A stretch of DNA of 64,000 nucleotides from Yersinia pekkanenii (GCF_001152565.1 NZ_CQAZ01000007.1:1-64000); one strand, 5' to 3'. Numbered from the stretch's first letter, positions 18,138 through 27,978 are shown. Notes: a model not told the origin generated them from the letters alone. Numbers and translations are program-made.

Positions 18138-18143
18138 GTTGCA
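18138..18143. promoter_or_regulatory. PutA operator-like motif, putP side
   Basis: GTTGCA within GAGTTGCACC, 111 bp upstream of putP. GTTGCA is the core bound by the ribbon-helix-helix domain of E. coli PutA in the put control region. A single hexamer is weak alone; position in the divergent region supports it. Confidence 0.45.
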
Positions 18144-18477
18144 CCAGAGATGAGCGTGGAAGCGCAAATAAACTTTCAGCACAACTATTCGCTAGCGAAC
18201 GGCTATCTCGCGGCTGTTATCCTAGTGGATGAGTTTCATCACCCACAACGATTTAAACAATTTTTTTACAAAAAATTCACCCTGCATCACATTAACCGCT
18301 GTCAGAAGTTACACCTTCCATTACAAAATGAGTGACACCGAAGGTAAATGCCCCATAACCCCTACTATTGTTAGTGTTAGTCCCCCTCAAACGTAATATA
18401 TAAAAAGTTCCCACCACGGCAGAATTGTTAAAAAGCAGACTGAATTCACACTTCCCTCACGCACTTGATTTAACACG

Positions 18478-18493
18478 GTTGCACAAAGTTGCA
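18478..18493. promoter_or_regulatory. Paired PutA operator-like motifs, putA side
   Basis: Two GTTGCA hexamers in the same orientation at 18478-18483 and 18488-18493, ten bases (one helical turn) apart, 61-76 bp before putA. This is the spacing expected for cooperative RHH dimers and supports autorepression of put genes when proline is absent. Confidence 0.6.
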
Positions 18494-18553
18494 ACATGAT
18501 TGATATTATCGAAAATAAAATCATAACTCCCCTTACCAAAGGAGCCAGACCGC

Positions 18554-21500
18554 ATGAGTAGCACCACCATGGGCGTGAAACTCGATGAAGCCACCCGCGA
18601 CCGTATCAAGGCCGCAGCACAGCGTATTGACCGTACGCCGCACTGGCTGATTAAGCAGGCTATTTTTAACTATTTAGAACGACAGGAAAATGGCAGTGAA
18701 TTACCTGAACTACCAACCACACATGCGGCCCCGCGATTGGAAGCAGACGACATTATTCCGCCAGCGACTGACGGTACCCACCAGCCATTTTTAGATTTTG
18801 CTGAACACGTGTTGCCACAATCGGTTATCCGCGCCGCTATCACTGCGGCCTATCGTCGCCCGGAAACAGAAGCCATTCCCATGTTATTGGCGCAGGCACG
18901 TTTACCGGTTGATGTGGCGCAAGCAACCCATTCGCTCGCCTATTCCATTGCTGAGAAACTGCGTAACCAAAAAAGCGCCAATGGCCGTGCCGGCATTGTG
19001 CAAAGCCTGTTGCAAGAGTTCTCACTCTCTTCACAAGAAGGTGTGGCATTAATGTGCCTCGCAGAAGCGCTACTGCGCATTCCTGACAAACCTACCCGTG
19101 ATGCACTGATCCGCGATAAAATCAGCAATGGTAACTGGCACTCTCATCTGGGGCGTAGCCCGTCGATGTTTGTCAATGCCGCCACTTGGGGCCTGTTGTT
19201 TACCGGGCATCTGGTCTCGACCCATAACGAAACCAAACTCTCCAGCTCATTAAACCGTATTATCGGCAAAGGTGGCGAACCACTGATCCGCAAAGGCGTG
19301 GATATGGCTATGCGCCTGATGGGTGAACAATTCGTGACCGGTGAGACCATTGCTGAAGCATTGGCAAATGCCCGTAAACTGGAGGATAAAGGGTTCCGTT
19401 ACTCTTACGATATGCTGGGTGAAGCTGCGCTGACTGACGCAGATGCTCAAGCTTATCTGCTCTCTTACCAGCAGGCTATTCATGCGATTGGTAAAGCGTC
19501 TAATGGCCGGGGTATTTATGAAGGGCCTGGGATCTCAATCAAGTTATCCGCTCTGCACCCCCGCTATAGTCGCGCCCAATATGAGCGAGTGATAAGTGAA
19601 CTGTATCCACGGTTGTTATCACTGACCTTGCAAGCTCGTCAATATGACATTGGGATTAACATCGACGCAGAAGAAGCCGAACGTCTGGAAATTTCACTCG
19701 ATCTGCTGGAAAAACTCTGCTTTGAACCCAAACTGGCTGGTTGGAACGGTATCGGCTTTGTTATTCAGGCTTACCAAAAACGCTGCCCGGCCACCATTGA
19801 TGCTGTGATAGAACTGGCACAGCGCAGCCGCCGCCGCCTGATGATTCGCTTGGTCAAAGGGGCCTATTGGGACAGCGAAATCAAACGCGCCCAAATTGAG
19901 GGTTTAGAAGGTTATCCGGTTTATACCCGCAAAGTCTATACCGATGTTTCTTATCTGGCCTGCGCCCGTAAATTACTGGCAGTTCCCAGTCTGATTTACC
20001 CACAATTTGCCACTCATAACGCTCATACTTTGTCTGCTATTTATCATCTTGCCGGGCAAAATTACTACCCTGGCCAGTATGAATTTCAATGCCTGCATGG
20101 CATGGGTGAACCCCTGTATGAGCAGGTTGTCGGGAAAGTTGCCGACGGCAAGCTTAACCGCCCATGCCGTATTTACGCGCCGGTTGGCACCCACGAAACC
20201 TTACTGGCCTATTTGGTACGCCGCCTACTGGAAAACGGGGCCAATACTTCGTTTGTAAACCGTATCGCAGATAACACACTGCCGCTGGATGAGCTCGTTG
20301 CTGATCCGGTCAGTGCGGTAGAAGCCATTGCGGCAAGTGAAGGGCAGCTCGGCTTACCTCATCCACGCATTCCATTGCCGCGTGAGCTGTACGGCAAAGA
20401 TAGGGCCAACTCCAGCGGGTTAGATCTGGCAAACGAGCATCGTCTGGCGTCACTCTCCAGCGCCCTACTCACCAGTGCCAGTCAGATGTGGCGTGCAGAA
20501 CCTATTATCGATGCTGAGCTGGATAGTGGTGCCAAACTTGATAATAGAGTGGAACAGCCGGTTATCAACCCGGCAGAACCTGCTGATATCGTCGGTTACG
20601 TTCGCGAAGCCACTGACGCCGAAGTCAATCGCGCATTGGATGCGGCCGCCAGTGCTGGGGCTATCTGGTTTGCAACACCGCCGGTTGAGCGCGCAGCTAT
20701 TTTAGTCCGCGCTGCTGAGTTGATGGAAAATCAGATGCAAAAGCTGATGGGGATACTGGTCCGTGAAGCCGGTAAAACCTTCAGTAATGCTATTGCGGAA
20801 GTTCGTGAAGCGGTTGACTTCCTGCACTATTATGCAGGAATAGTACGAACTGATTTTTCCAATGACAGCCACCGCCCACTCGGCCCGGTGGTTTGTATTA
20901 GCCCGTGGAACTTTCCGCTGGCCATATTTACCGGGCAGGTTGCTGCTGCATTAGCTGCCGGTAACAGTGTATTGGCAAAACCGGCAGAGCAAACGCCACT
21001 GATCGCAGCGCAAGCAGTACGTATCTTGCTAGAGGCTGGTATTCCTCAGGGGGTGCTGCAACTGTTACCGGGGCAAGGTGATAGCGTAGGGGCAATCTTG
21101 GTTAATGATAATCGGGTGCGCGGCGTGATGTTTACCGGTTCAACTGAAGTTGCCGCTATTTTGCAGCGCAGCATCGCGGGTCGGCTCGATCCTCAAGGCC
21201 GCCCAACACCACTGATTGCTGAGACCGGTGGCCTCAACGCCATGATTGTTGATTCATCAGCACTCACGGAACAGGTGGTGACCGATGTCGTAGCATCAGC
21301 CTTTGACAGCGCGGGTCAGCGTTGCTCTGCCTTACGTATTCTCTGCATTCAGGATGATGTTGCTGAGCACACATTAAAAATGCTGCGTGGGGCGATGGCT
21401 GAATGCCGGATGGGGAATCCGGAACGCCTGTCTACCGATATCGGGCCGGTGATTGATGCTGATGCCAAAGCCGGCATTGAGCGCCATATTCAGACGATGC

Positions 21501-22543
21501 GCACTAAAGGACGCAAAGTTTATCAAGCTGCCCGCGCCAACAGTCTGGATGAAAAAGAGTGGCAACGTGGCACCTTTATCAAGCCAACATTGATAGAACT
21601 GGACAGCTTTGATGAACTGCAAAAAGAAGTCTTCGGGCCAGTGTTACATGTCGTCCGTTTCCAGCGCCAAAACCTCGCCGCCTTAGTCGATCAAATCAAC
21701 GCATCTGGCTACGGTTTAACCTTGGGTATTCACACCCGTATTGATGAAACTATCACCCAAATCACTGAAAAAGCAAAAGTGGGCAATCTGTACGTTAACC
21801 GCAATATGGTTGGCGCGGTTGTTGGCGTGCAACCTTTTGGGGGCGAAGGTTTATCCGGTACGGGCCCTAAAGCCGGTGGCCCCCTGTATCTGTATCGCCT
21901 GTTATGCAGCCGCCCGGAGGATGCCGTGCTCAATACGCTGGCACATCAGAATAATGAACAAGCGCAAAATGTTTCTGGTCGTGAGGCGTTGCAAACAGCT
22001 CATCACGCTCTTCTGCTGTGGGTGGGTGAACAACAAAATGGCGAATTGGCTCAGTTGACACAACGCTTTGGCGAACTGGCGCAGGGGGGGACAATCCGGT
22101 TATTACCGGGGCCAACCGGGGAGCGCAACACCTATGCCCTGCGACCTCGTGAGCGTGTCCTTTGTTTTGCGGATAATGAAGCTGACGCACTGGTGCAACT
22201 GGCGGCGGTGCTGGCAACCGGGAGCGACGTTTTATGGTCAGAAAATGCGGTACTCAAGGATCTACTACGCAAGCTACCTACAGTAGTACAATCACGCATT
22301 ACCCTAGCCAATGATTGGCAAACCGCTAACGTGCCATTTGATGCTGTTATCTACCATGGTGATGCCGATCAATTGCGTACCTTGTGTGAACAAATCGCTC
22401 AAATCGATGGGCCAATTGTCTCGGTACAAGGCTTCGCCCGTGGCGAAACGAATATCTGGTTGGAACGCCTGTTAATTGAGCATTCGCTGAGCGTAAATAC
22501 CGCGGCGGCAGGAGGCAATGCCAGCCTGATGACGATCGGTTAG
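18554..22543 (+). CDS. putA: Trifunctional PutA: repressor, proline dehydrogenase and P5C dehydrogenase
   Basis: 1329 residues, close to E. coli PutA (1320). Domain order: ribbon-helix-helix DNA-binding domain (1-47, TMGVKLDEATRDRIKAAAQR), FAD-dependent proline dehydrogenase barrel (about 260-615), aldehyde dehydrogenase-type P5C dehydrogenase (about 650-1135, catalytic Cys924 in GQRCSALR), and a C-terminal region. It oxidises proline to glutamate in two channelled steps at the membrane and represses putA/putP when proline is scarce. GGAG precedes the start. Divergent from putP. Confidence 0.97.
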   Translation: MSSTTMGVKLDEATRDRIKAAAQRIDRTPHWLIKQAIFNYLERQENGSELPELPTTHAAPRLEADDIIPPATDGTHQPFLDFAEHVLPQSVIRAAITAAYRRPETEAIPMLLAQARLPVDVAQATHSLAYSIAEKLRNQKSANGRAGIVQSLLQEFSLSSQEGVALMCLAEALLRIPDKPTRDALIRDKISNGNWHSHLGRSPSMFVNAATWGLLFTGHLVSTHNETKLSSSLNRIIGKGGEPLIRKGVDMAMRLMGEQFVTGETIAEALANARKLEDKGFRYSYDMLGEAALTDADAQAYLLSYQQAIHAIGKASNGRGIYEGPGISIKLSALHPRYSRAQYERVISELYPRLLSLTLQARQYDIGINIDAEEAERLEISLDLLEKLCFEPKLAGWNGIGFVIQAYQKRCPATIDAVIELAQRSRRRLMIRLVKGAYWDSEIKRAQIEGLEGYPVYTRKVYTDVSYLACARKLLAVPSLIYPQFATHNAHTLSAIYHLAGQNYYPGQYEFQCLHGMGEPLYEQVVGKVADGKLNRPCRIYAPVGTHETLLAYLVRRLLENGANTSFVNRIADNTLPLDELVADPVSAVEAIAASEGQLGLPHPRIPLPRELYGKDRANSSGLDLANEHRLASLSSALLTSASQMWRAEPIIDAELDSGAKLDNRVEQPVINPAEPADIVGYVREATDAEVNRALDAAASAGAIWFATPPVERAAILVRAAELMENQMQKLMGILVREAGKTFSNAIAEVREAVDFLHYYAGIVRTDFSNDSHRPLGPVVCISPWNFPLAIFTGQVAAALAAGNSVLAKPAEQTPLIAAQAVRILLEAGIPQGVLQLLPGQGDSVGAILVNDNRVRGVMFTGSTEVAAILQRSIAGRLDPQGRPTPLIAETGGLNAMIVDSSALTEQVVTDVVASAFDSAGQRCSALRILCIQDDVAEHTLKMLRGAMAECRMGNPERLSTDIGPVIDADAKAGIERHIQTMRTKGRKVYQAARANSLDEKEWQRGTFIKPTLIELDSFDELQKEVFGPVLHVVRFQRQNLAALVDQINASGYGLTLGIHTRIDETITQITEKAKVGNLYVNRNMVGAVVGVQPFGGEGLSGTGPKAGGPLYLYRLLCSRPEDAVLNTLAHQNNEQAQNVSGREALQTAHHALLLWVGEQQNGELAQLTQRFGELAQGGTIRLLPGPTGERNTYALRPRERVLCFADNEADALVQLAAVLATGSDVLWSENAVLKDLLRKLPTVVQSRITLANDWQTANVPFDAVIYHGDADQLRTLCEQIAQIDGPIVSVQGFARGETNIWLERLLIEHSLSVNTAAAGGNASLMTIG

Positions 22544-22549
22544 TCTGCC

Positions 22550-22652
22550 GGTGAGGATAGGCAGAAGAGTAAAGCGTTCGCGCCAGGGATGGCGCGGCTC
22601 GAGCCGCCAAGGATGGGTTTACGGCGTCTTTACTGTCTGCCTGTTCTCTCCG
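22550..22652. repeat. Palindromic intergenic repeat after putA (YPAL-like)
   Basis: Imperfect inverted arms at about 22554-22576 and 22624-22646 (GATAGGCAG...GTAAAGCG against CGTCTTTACTGTCTGCCT) enclose inner hairpins around GCGCCAGGGATGGCGC and CGGCTCGAGCCG. It starts seven bases after the putA stop. Size, position next to a stop codon and palindromic layout match the miniature Yersinia elements called YPAL; the name is from memory, the palindrome is seen. Confidence 0.65.
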
Positions 22653-22677
22653 TGGTGGGCACGTTGTCAATAACCTC

Positions 22678-22702
22678 TAAGGCCCTTCGGGCTTTATTTT
22701 TT
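22678..22702 (+). terminator. Rho-independent terminator after putA
   Basis: A hairpin with GGCCC paired to GGGCT around a TTC loop, followed by TTATTTTTTT. It lies downstream of the palindromic repeat, so the repeat is probably part of the putA mRNA 3' end. Confidence 0.75.
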
Positions 22703-22936
22703 TGCTCCGATAATGAACTCATCATTCTTCGATATATGCCGCATCACAGGATGTAAACACGCAATAACACCATTTTCCTCTGACCGCATCCCGCATCGTT
22801 TACTTTGCTCTCTTGTCCCCCCATGGGTAACTAACCCATTATTAATTCAAGAAAATTACTGATGCTCTGGCATGCCTAGCTTTCTTCTTAGTGAAGATAT
22901 TGTGTACAACAACCCTCAGAGGTGATAATAATATTC

Positions 22937-23230
22937 ATGGCTGATAAAAAGATTGTCGATGAAACCCATAAAATTGCTAACCGGCGTGGTAATGGTCAAT
23001 TACGTCGTGAAATATGGGCTGACCCGTTAGGTGCCATCACTCGTTATAATTTAGCCTATATCAATCACTGCCTATCGCAGGGTGATAATGGTCGGGTAAT
23101 CGGTTATGACAATGCCCATGGCTTCCATCACCGCCATTATTTAGGCGGGATTGAAGCAGTTGATTTTGTCAGCTTTGAACAAATAGAGGATTGCTTTCAG
23201 AAGGATTGGACTTCACTAAGGAGAAGTTAA
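22937..23230 (+). CDS. TumE-like toxin (DUF6516 family)
   Basis: 97 residues from ATG 22937, starting MADKKIVDETHKIANRRGNG. The signature GYDNAHGFHHRHYLGG, a His-rich motif near residues 54-69, is typical of DUF6516 proteins, described as TumE toxins. The stop overlaps the start of the next gene (TAATG), which encodes an HTH antitoxin-like protein. A longer frame starts at 22922. The pair lies between the putA terminator and the convergent tcy operon. Identification is by motif and gene pairing. Confidence 0.75.
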   Translation: MADKKIVDETHKIANRRGNGQLRREIWADPLGAITRYNLAYINHCLSQGDNGRVIGYDNAHGFHHRHYLGGIEAVDFVSFEQIEDCFQKDWTSLRRS

Positions 23231-23601
23231 TGGACAAGCTCGTCATCAAAACAGCAACGGAAGATGATTTTTTCAAACGCGGCAAACAACTCGCTGCCCT
23301 GGCTGACACAGGAAACGCATTACCCGAGGAACACACGATTACCTTTGAGGATCCGCTGGAGATGGTGCGGGTATTAAGTGCTGCACGTATCGTTCTACTG
23401 CGGGCGGTAAAAATGTATCCCGGTTCTATCACCTCCCTTTCAACTCGATTAAAAAGGGATCGTAGTGCCGTCACCCGCGATGTAGCTATTCTGAAAAAAG
23501 CCGGTTTAGTCACCGTCGAACAAAAAGTATTACCAGGCCATGGGCGGATGAAAGAAGTAAAAACCACCGCTTATCGTCTGAAGCTCGAAGCCTTCTTGTA
23601 A
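23230..23601 (+). CDS. TumA-like antitoxin, winged-HTH DNA-binding protein
   Basis: 123 residues starting MDKLVIKTATEDDFFKRGKQ. An N-terminal segment probably binds the toxin. The winged helix-turn-helix (about 65-105: SLSTRLKRDRSAVTRDVAIL, then KKAGLV) is of MarR type, followed by a basic hairpin. Antitoxins of this type neutralise TumE and repress their own operon. ATG overlaps the toxin stop by one base; 23191 is also in frame but lies inside the toxin gene. Confidence 0.75.
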   Translation: MDKLVIKTATEDDFFKRGKQLAALADTGNALPEEHTITFEDPLEMVRVLSAARIVLLRAVKMYPGSITSLSTRLKRDRSAVTRDVAILKKAGLVTVEQKVLPGHGRMKEVKTTAYRLKLEAFL

Positions 23602-23679
23602 AATGGGCAGATAAGGCTGGGGGCCATGCTGCCCCCTGATACTCCGGTTACCGTAGGTAGAAGACTAAAATCAAGCTAA

Positions 23680-24435
23680 CTATTTATTATTCAAAAACTT
23701 ATCAAGGAACTGTCGAGTGCGTTCATGTTGCGGGTGGGCAAATAATTCTTTGGCCGGACCTTGCTCAACAATCTGTCCGTGATCCATAAAGATAGCTCGG
23801 TCTGCCACATCGCGGGCAAAGTTCATTTCATGAGTCACGATAACCATCGTCCGTTTTTCCTCGGCCAGCGCGCGAATAGTATTTAATACTTCCCCCACCA
23901 GTTCGGGATCTAGCGCAGAAGTCGGCTCATCAAACAAAATAACCTGTGGTTGCATCGCTAATGCACGAGCTATTGCCACCCGCTGCTGCTGCCCACCAGA
24001 TAAACGACGAGGATAAGCATCTTCCTTGCCACTTAATCCTACTTTTGCCAACAGCTCACGGGCACGCTTTTCCGCGAAGGCCCGCTTTTCTCCTTTAACA
24101 ATAACCGGCCCTTCAGTAATGTTTTCCAGTACCGTGCGATGTGGAAACAAATTGAAGCTTTGAAACACGAATCCGACTTGTTGTCGCAATGCCCGTATCA
24201 GCCCTTGCTGCTTGCTGATAGGTATGCTGCCATCAATCTCAATTTCACCAACACGAATAATCCCCGAATCAGGGATCTCCAACAAGTTAATGCTGCGCAA
24301 TAAGGTGGTCTTGCCTGAGCCACTTGGGCCGATGATAGCAACCACTTCACCACTATTGACCTCAAGATCGATACCATGCAGCACCTGCTGGCCCTTAAAC
24401 TGTTTGGTCAGTTTTTTAACCTCTATGGCACTCAT
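23680..24435 (-). CDS. tcyN: L-cystine ABC transporter ATPase TcyN
   Basis: 251 residues, cytoplasmic ABC ATPase with Walker [10 protein letters not shown] (near 36-44), signature [15 protein letters not shown], Walker [13 protein letters not shown] and the His switch VTHEM. It reads as an ortholog of E. coli YecC. It powers cystine import with TcyL and periplasmic TcyJ. Last gene of tcyJLN, two bases after tcyL. Confidence 0.94.
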   Translation of the reverse strand: MSAIEVKKLTKQFKGQQVLHGIDLEVNSGEVVAIIGPSGSGKTTLLRSINLLEIPDSGIIRVGEIEIDGSIPISKQQGLIRALRQQVGFVFQSFNLFPHRTVLENITEGPVIVKGEKRAFAEKRARELLAKVGLSGKEDAYPRRLSGGQQQRVAIARALAMQPQVILFDEPTSALDPELVGEVLNTIRALAEEKRTMVIVTHEMNFARDVADRAIFMDHGQIVEQGPAKELFAHPQHERTRQFLDKFLNNK

Positions 24436-24437
24436 GG

Positions 24438-25100
24438 CTACTCCTGGTCCTGGCGGTTAACATGGGCTTCCAGCCGATTTTGTAATGTTGACAATAACGT
24501 CGCCATAATCCAGTAAATCAACGATGCCGCCAGATACATAGTGAAAACTTCAAATGTACGGGAGGTCACCAATTGTGCCTGCCGAAAAAGTTCAGGTACT
24601 TGAATCGTCGCCGCCAGAGAAGTGTCTTTTACCAGACCGATGAAACTGTTACCCAGCGGGGGTAATGCGGTGCGCCCGGCTTGCGGTAATATGACCCGAT
24701 AAAGTGTCTGCCTGCGTGTCATACCAATACTGGCGGCGGCTTCCCATTGCCCCTTCTCAATCGACGAAATAGCGGCACGCAATGTCTCGGAGGTATAGGC
24801 AGCAGTATTAAGTGATAAACCGATCAATGCAGCAGGCATGGGGTCCAGTTCAATACCAAACTGTGGCAGACCGTAGTAGATCATAAACAATTGGGCAATT
24901 AATGGCGTGCCACGGAAAATAGAGACGTAAAAGCGAGAAAAAAGTGAAAAAGACAAGAAACGAGATAACCGCATCATTGCCAACATAAAACCTAATGCCA
25001 AGCCAAAAAACATCCCTCCCAGACTAAGCTGGAGGGTAAGCCAGGCACCTTTCAATAAAAAGGGTGCTGAATCCAGCACCAATTGAATACTTTCTTGCAT
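24438..25100 (-). CDS. tcyL: L-cystine ABC transporter permease TcyL
   Basis: 220 residues, His/Glu/Gln/Arg-opine subfamily permease with five predicted membrane helices. The EAA coupling loop (EAAASIGMTRRQTLYRVILP) near residues 138-157 contacts the ATPase. Ortholog of E. coli YecS. Its ATG overlaps the TcyJ stop. Confidence 0.94.
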   Translation of the reverse strand: MQESIQLVLDSAPFLLKGAWLTLQLSLGGMFFGLALGFMLAMMRLSRFLSFSLFSRFYVSIFRGTPLIAQLFMIYYGLPQFGIELDPMPAALIGLSLNTAAYTSETLRAAISSIEKGQWEAAASIGMTRRQTLYRVILPQAGRTALPPLGNSFIGLVKDTSLAATIQVPELFRQAQLVTSRTFEVFTMYLAASLIYWIMATLLSTLQNRLEAHVNRQDQE

Positions 25101-25900
25101 TATTTGGTTACATCCGCACCAAAATATTTTTCAGAGATTTTGGCCAAAGTGCCATCTTGTTGCATCTCAGCGATAGCCTGATTGATCGCCGCTAACAACT
25201 CAGGATTGTTCTTGCGCAACGCCACACCAGATTCCTGCCGGGCAAACGCTGGGCCTGCAATGGCAAGTGTATCGTTGGTTTTCTTCACCAAATCCAATGC
25301 GGCTAAACGGTCAACCAAGATAGCATCGGTACGACCTACACGCAGATCTTGATATTTGGTTGGGTCATCATCATAGGTACGAATATCAACACCTTTCAGA
25401 TTGTCACGTAACCACTGCTCATAGTTACTGCCCAAACCAACACCCACTTTTTTACCTTCCAAATCTTCGGGTTTGTTGACGTTGCCTTCGTTACCTTTTT
25501 TGGTCAATACCTGAATGCCGGAGATAGTGTAAGGAGTTGAAAAATCATATTTTTTCTTACGCTCTTCCGAGATGGTAACCTGGTTAATCGCCACATCAAT
25601 GCGTTTAGATTCCAGTGAGGCCAACATACCATCCCATTTAGTCGGAGTGATTTTTGCCTTAACCCCCATGTGTTCTGCCAATGCATTGGCAAAGTCCACT
25701 TCGAAACCTGTCAGTTTTCCATCTTCGCCCTGGAAGCTGAATGGCGGATAAGTCCCCTCTAGCCCGACAATCAGGGTGCCTCGTTCTTTAACTTGACTCA
25801 ACAGAGAGTCCGCAGCGTAAGACGTTACATTCAGGCCTGTTGCCAGTGCCACCGCCACCATGCCCAGAACGACCCGACGACGAACAATTGAAAAACCCAT
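25100..25900 (-). CDS. tcyJ: L-cystine-binding periplasmic protein TcyJ (FliY)
   Basis: 266 residues starting MGFSIVRRRVVLGMVAVALA; a signal peptide is cleaved near SYAA-DS. The family 3 solute-binding fold is marked by GLEGTYPPFSFQ and GKKVGVGLGSNYEQWL. The start at 25900 has GGGG six bases upstream; 25918 is in frame without a good site. It binds cystine and delivers it to TcyLN. With dcyD upstream it forms the sulfur-amino-acid block that neighbours fliAZ in enterobacteria. Confidence 0.94.
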   Translation of the reverse strand: MGFSIVRRRVVLGMVAVALATGLNVTSYAADSLLSQVKERGTLIVGLEGTYPPFSFQGEDGKLTGFEVDFANALAEHMGVKAKITPTKWDGMLASLESKRIDVAINQVTISEERKKKYDFSTPYTISGIQVLTKKGNEGNVNKPEDLEGKKVGVGLGSNYEQWLRDNLKGVDIRTYDDDPTKYQDLRVGRTDAILVDRLAALDLVKKTNDTLAIAGPAFARQESGVALRKNNPELLAAINQAIAEMQQDGTLAKISEKYFGADVTK

Positions 25901-26018
25901 AAATACCCCGACTGTCATGTTTATTTTTGATATTCAACACTTTATCAGTGCTGTTAATGGAATAAAGGAATATAAACTAATAACGTTATCCAAAAATGGA
26001 ATAAGCCATAACCAAAGG

Positions 26019-27011
26019 TTACACCTGTGGATGATAAGCAAATAACGCGGGCGCGCCACCGGTATGAACAAACAGAATGGGACCATCACCGCGAAATTTT
26101 TTCTGCTCAATACCATCAAGCAAACCCGCCATCGCCTTACCGGTATAAACCGGATCCAACAATATTCCTTCCAGCCTTGCCAGTAACCCGATAGCGGCCT
26201 GCCCTTCTTCATTTGGCATGCCATATTGCGGGGCAAAATAATCATCCCACAACGTAATCTCTGCTTGCGGACTATTGATCCCAAGGGATTCGGCTAGTGC
26301 TTGCTGAATATGTGTCACTTTCGGACGTTGTTCATCAGCTTTACGCGATACCGTTACACCAATCAGTTCAGTTTCAGGTAATAACTGCTGTAAACCAACA
26401 GCCAACCCTGCATGGGTACCCGCACTGCCCGAGGCCACCACCACCGAGCTAAAGGCGACATTCCCTGCCAACTGAGCAGCAATTTCCAAGGCACATTGCA
26501 CATAACCCAATGCACCTAACGCATTAGAGCCACCAACAGGCACCACATACGGGCGAAAACCCTGCGCTTCAAGCCGGGTTGCCAGCTCCGCCAGTTGCTG
26601 GTCTGGAGAGTGCAATCCGTCACACATCACCACCTCAACATTAAACAAGTCCAACAGCAATCGATTGCCATTGGTCAGATAATTTGTCTGTAAGGTGCCG
26701 ATTGGGTTCTCAAGTAAAGCGACACAATGCAAACCCAGCTTTGCCGCCACTGCTGCTGTTTGCCGTACATGATTAGACTGAATCGCCCCCGCAGTAACCA
26801 GTGTATCAGCGCCTTGACTCAGCGCATCAGCCGCCAGAAACTCCAATTTACGCAACTTGTTGCCCCCTAATGCCAGAGGCGTTACATCATCACGTTTGAT
26901 ATAAATCTCACGGCCCAGATAATCGGAAAGTCGGGATAGCTTTTCCAACGGCGTTACATTGCCAACCAGATCCAGACGCGGAAATTGCGCCAGTTTGTTT
27001 TGAAACGTCAC
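26019..27011 (-). CDS. dcyD: D-cysteine desulfhydrase DcyD
   Basis: 330 residues, fold-type II PLP enzyme. The PLP lysine is Lys52 in [11 protein letters not shown], with [15 protein letters not shown] downstream and the glycine-rich phosphate loop ([14 protein letters not shown]). It converts D-cysteine to pyruvate, ammonia and sulfide, detoxifying D-cysteine that may enter with cystine. It precedes tcyJLN in the same direction with a 118-bp gap. Confidence 0.94.
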   Translation of the reverse strand: MTFQNKLAQFPRLDLVGNVTPLEKLSRLSDYLGREIYIKRDDVTPLALGGNKLRKLEFLAADALSQGADTLVTAGAIQSNHVRQTAAVAAKLGLHCVALLENPIGTLQTNYLTNGNRLLLDLFNVEVVMCDGLHSPDQQLAELATRLEAQGFRPYVVPVGGSNALGALGYVQCALEIAAQLAGNVAFSSVVVASGSAGTHAGLAVGLQQLLPETELIGVTVSRKADEQRPKVTHIQQALAESLGINSPQAEITLWDDYFAPQYGMPNEEGQAAIGLLARLEGILLDPVYTGKAMAGLLDGIEQKKFRGDGPILFVHTGGAPALFAYHPQV

Positions 27012-27062
27012 GGGTCCCCCAGGGAATTAATGAGTTAGGTCAACTGTTACCCCAAAACTCGC

Positions 27063-27236
27063 CGTTGCAGGCAGTAAGCGAACGACAAATTGGTCAGGGT
27101 CCGGTTTTGGACAGCCTTTATGCTAGCCCGCAAAGTGAGCTTCAGGCAGGCTCATTAATGCCAATGAGCCTGCCTATGTCAGTGATCCGGATCACTGACC
27201 ATTGCTAGCAATTCTGCCGCTTCAAGTGCGAAATGG
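27063..27236. repeat. Degenerate ERIC-like element containing two palindromes
   Basis: Ends resemble ERIC termini seen elsewhere in the window: GTTGCAGGCAGTAAGCGAAC at the left and GCCGCTTCAAGTGCGAA at the right. Inside are a 13-bp perfect inverted repeat with a 6-base loop (27144-27175, arms AGGCAGGCTCATT) and a perfect 20-bp palindrome at 27179-27198. It lies between dcyD and the fliAZ terminator; no gene is visible. Confidence 0.5.
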
Positions 27237-27329
27237 AAATATAGATTTATCAGATGTAACACCAATAATCACTGATTTTATTATAGATGTCGGTAAACGA
27301 TATTGCTGGGGAATAACATAATAGGCGGG

Positions 27330-27367
27330 ATAATAAAACGCCCAGCAAGGGAGAGCCTTGCCAGGCG
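27330..27367 (-). terminator. Rho-independent terminator of fliAZ
   Basis: On the minus strand a 12-bp stem (27339-27350 with 27356-27367, two G-T pairs) around a 5-base loop is followed by TTTTATTA. It lies about 100 bp after fliZ. Confidence 0.75.
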
Positions 27368-27468
27368 TCGCGTCATGAAGATAATGGCTTAATGGTTTCT
27401 CGTTACACCAGAAGAGCTTTCAGTGAAAAAACGTGTTTTCTCAACGGGAAGAATACCCACGATCCCGC

Positions 27469-27978
27469 TTAGTAATTTTTTTGCCATGCCAAATACTGAT
27501 CATATTTACGCAACGCAATACGATAATTGTTATGTGCTGCATTTGGCAGTTCGTCAATAATGCGTTGATGCATGATTTCGTTGGCAAACTTTTCTGCCGG
27601 ATAATTCGTCGCAACCAACATTTCATCCAGGCGACGTAAGCGCACGACATATTCGCGAACCGTACTATGACTCATCTCAGTTTGTTCAAACAAGTACTGT
27701 TTGAACGCCATAATATCAAAATAACCTGGCGTACTGTTGCAATATATTTCGCTACAAAAACGGCATAACGCGGTCAATTCATGCTGAAGTTTTGACCATA
27801 CGTGATCGTCGATCGGCTGATCCATACCGGCAATAGCTTCTTTATTAATGATTTGTCCACGAAAAACCAGTGTCATACGATCGAGTTCTTTATGACAATG
27901 AGAGCAATGCGTTTGACCGTGCTTATAATCTTTTAAATAACGGCTCAGTGGCCGTTTTTTTAACTGAAGTCCTGGCAT
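27469..27978 (-). CDS. fliZ: FlhDC/curli-type regulator FliZ
   Basis: 169 residues (E. coli 183). It shares the FliZ core: KKRPLSRYLKDYKHGQTHC near the N-terminus, two CxxC-like pairs (HCSHCHK, LCRFCSEIYC) and the recombinase-like helix QTEMSHSTVREYVVRLRRL. In E. coli FliZ binds sigma-S promoters and favours motility over curli; in Salmonella it boosts FlhDC. It follows fliA by 54 bp as a single unit. In Yersinia its targets may include invasion genes; that is inference. Confidence 0.92.
   Translation of the reverse strand: MPGLQLKKRPLSRYLKDYKHGQTHCSHCHKELDRMTLVFRGQIINKEAIAGMDQPIDDHVWSKLQHELTALCRFCSEIYCNSTPGYFDIMAFKQYLFEQTEMSHSTVREYVVRLRRLDEMLVATNYPAEKFANEIMHQRIIDELPNAAHNNYRIALRKYDQYLAWQKNY

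Noticed and set aside
23610-23650. GGGGG/CCCCC inverted repeat between tumA-like gene and tcyN as terminator
   Set aside because: No T-run on either strand and the stem is short and interrupted.
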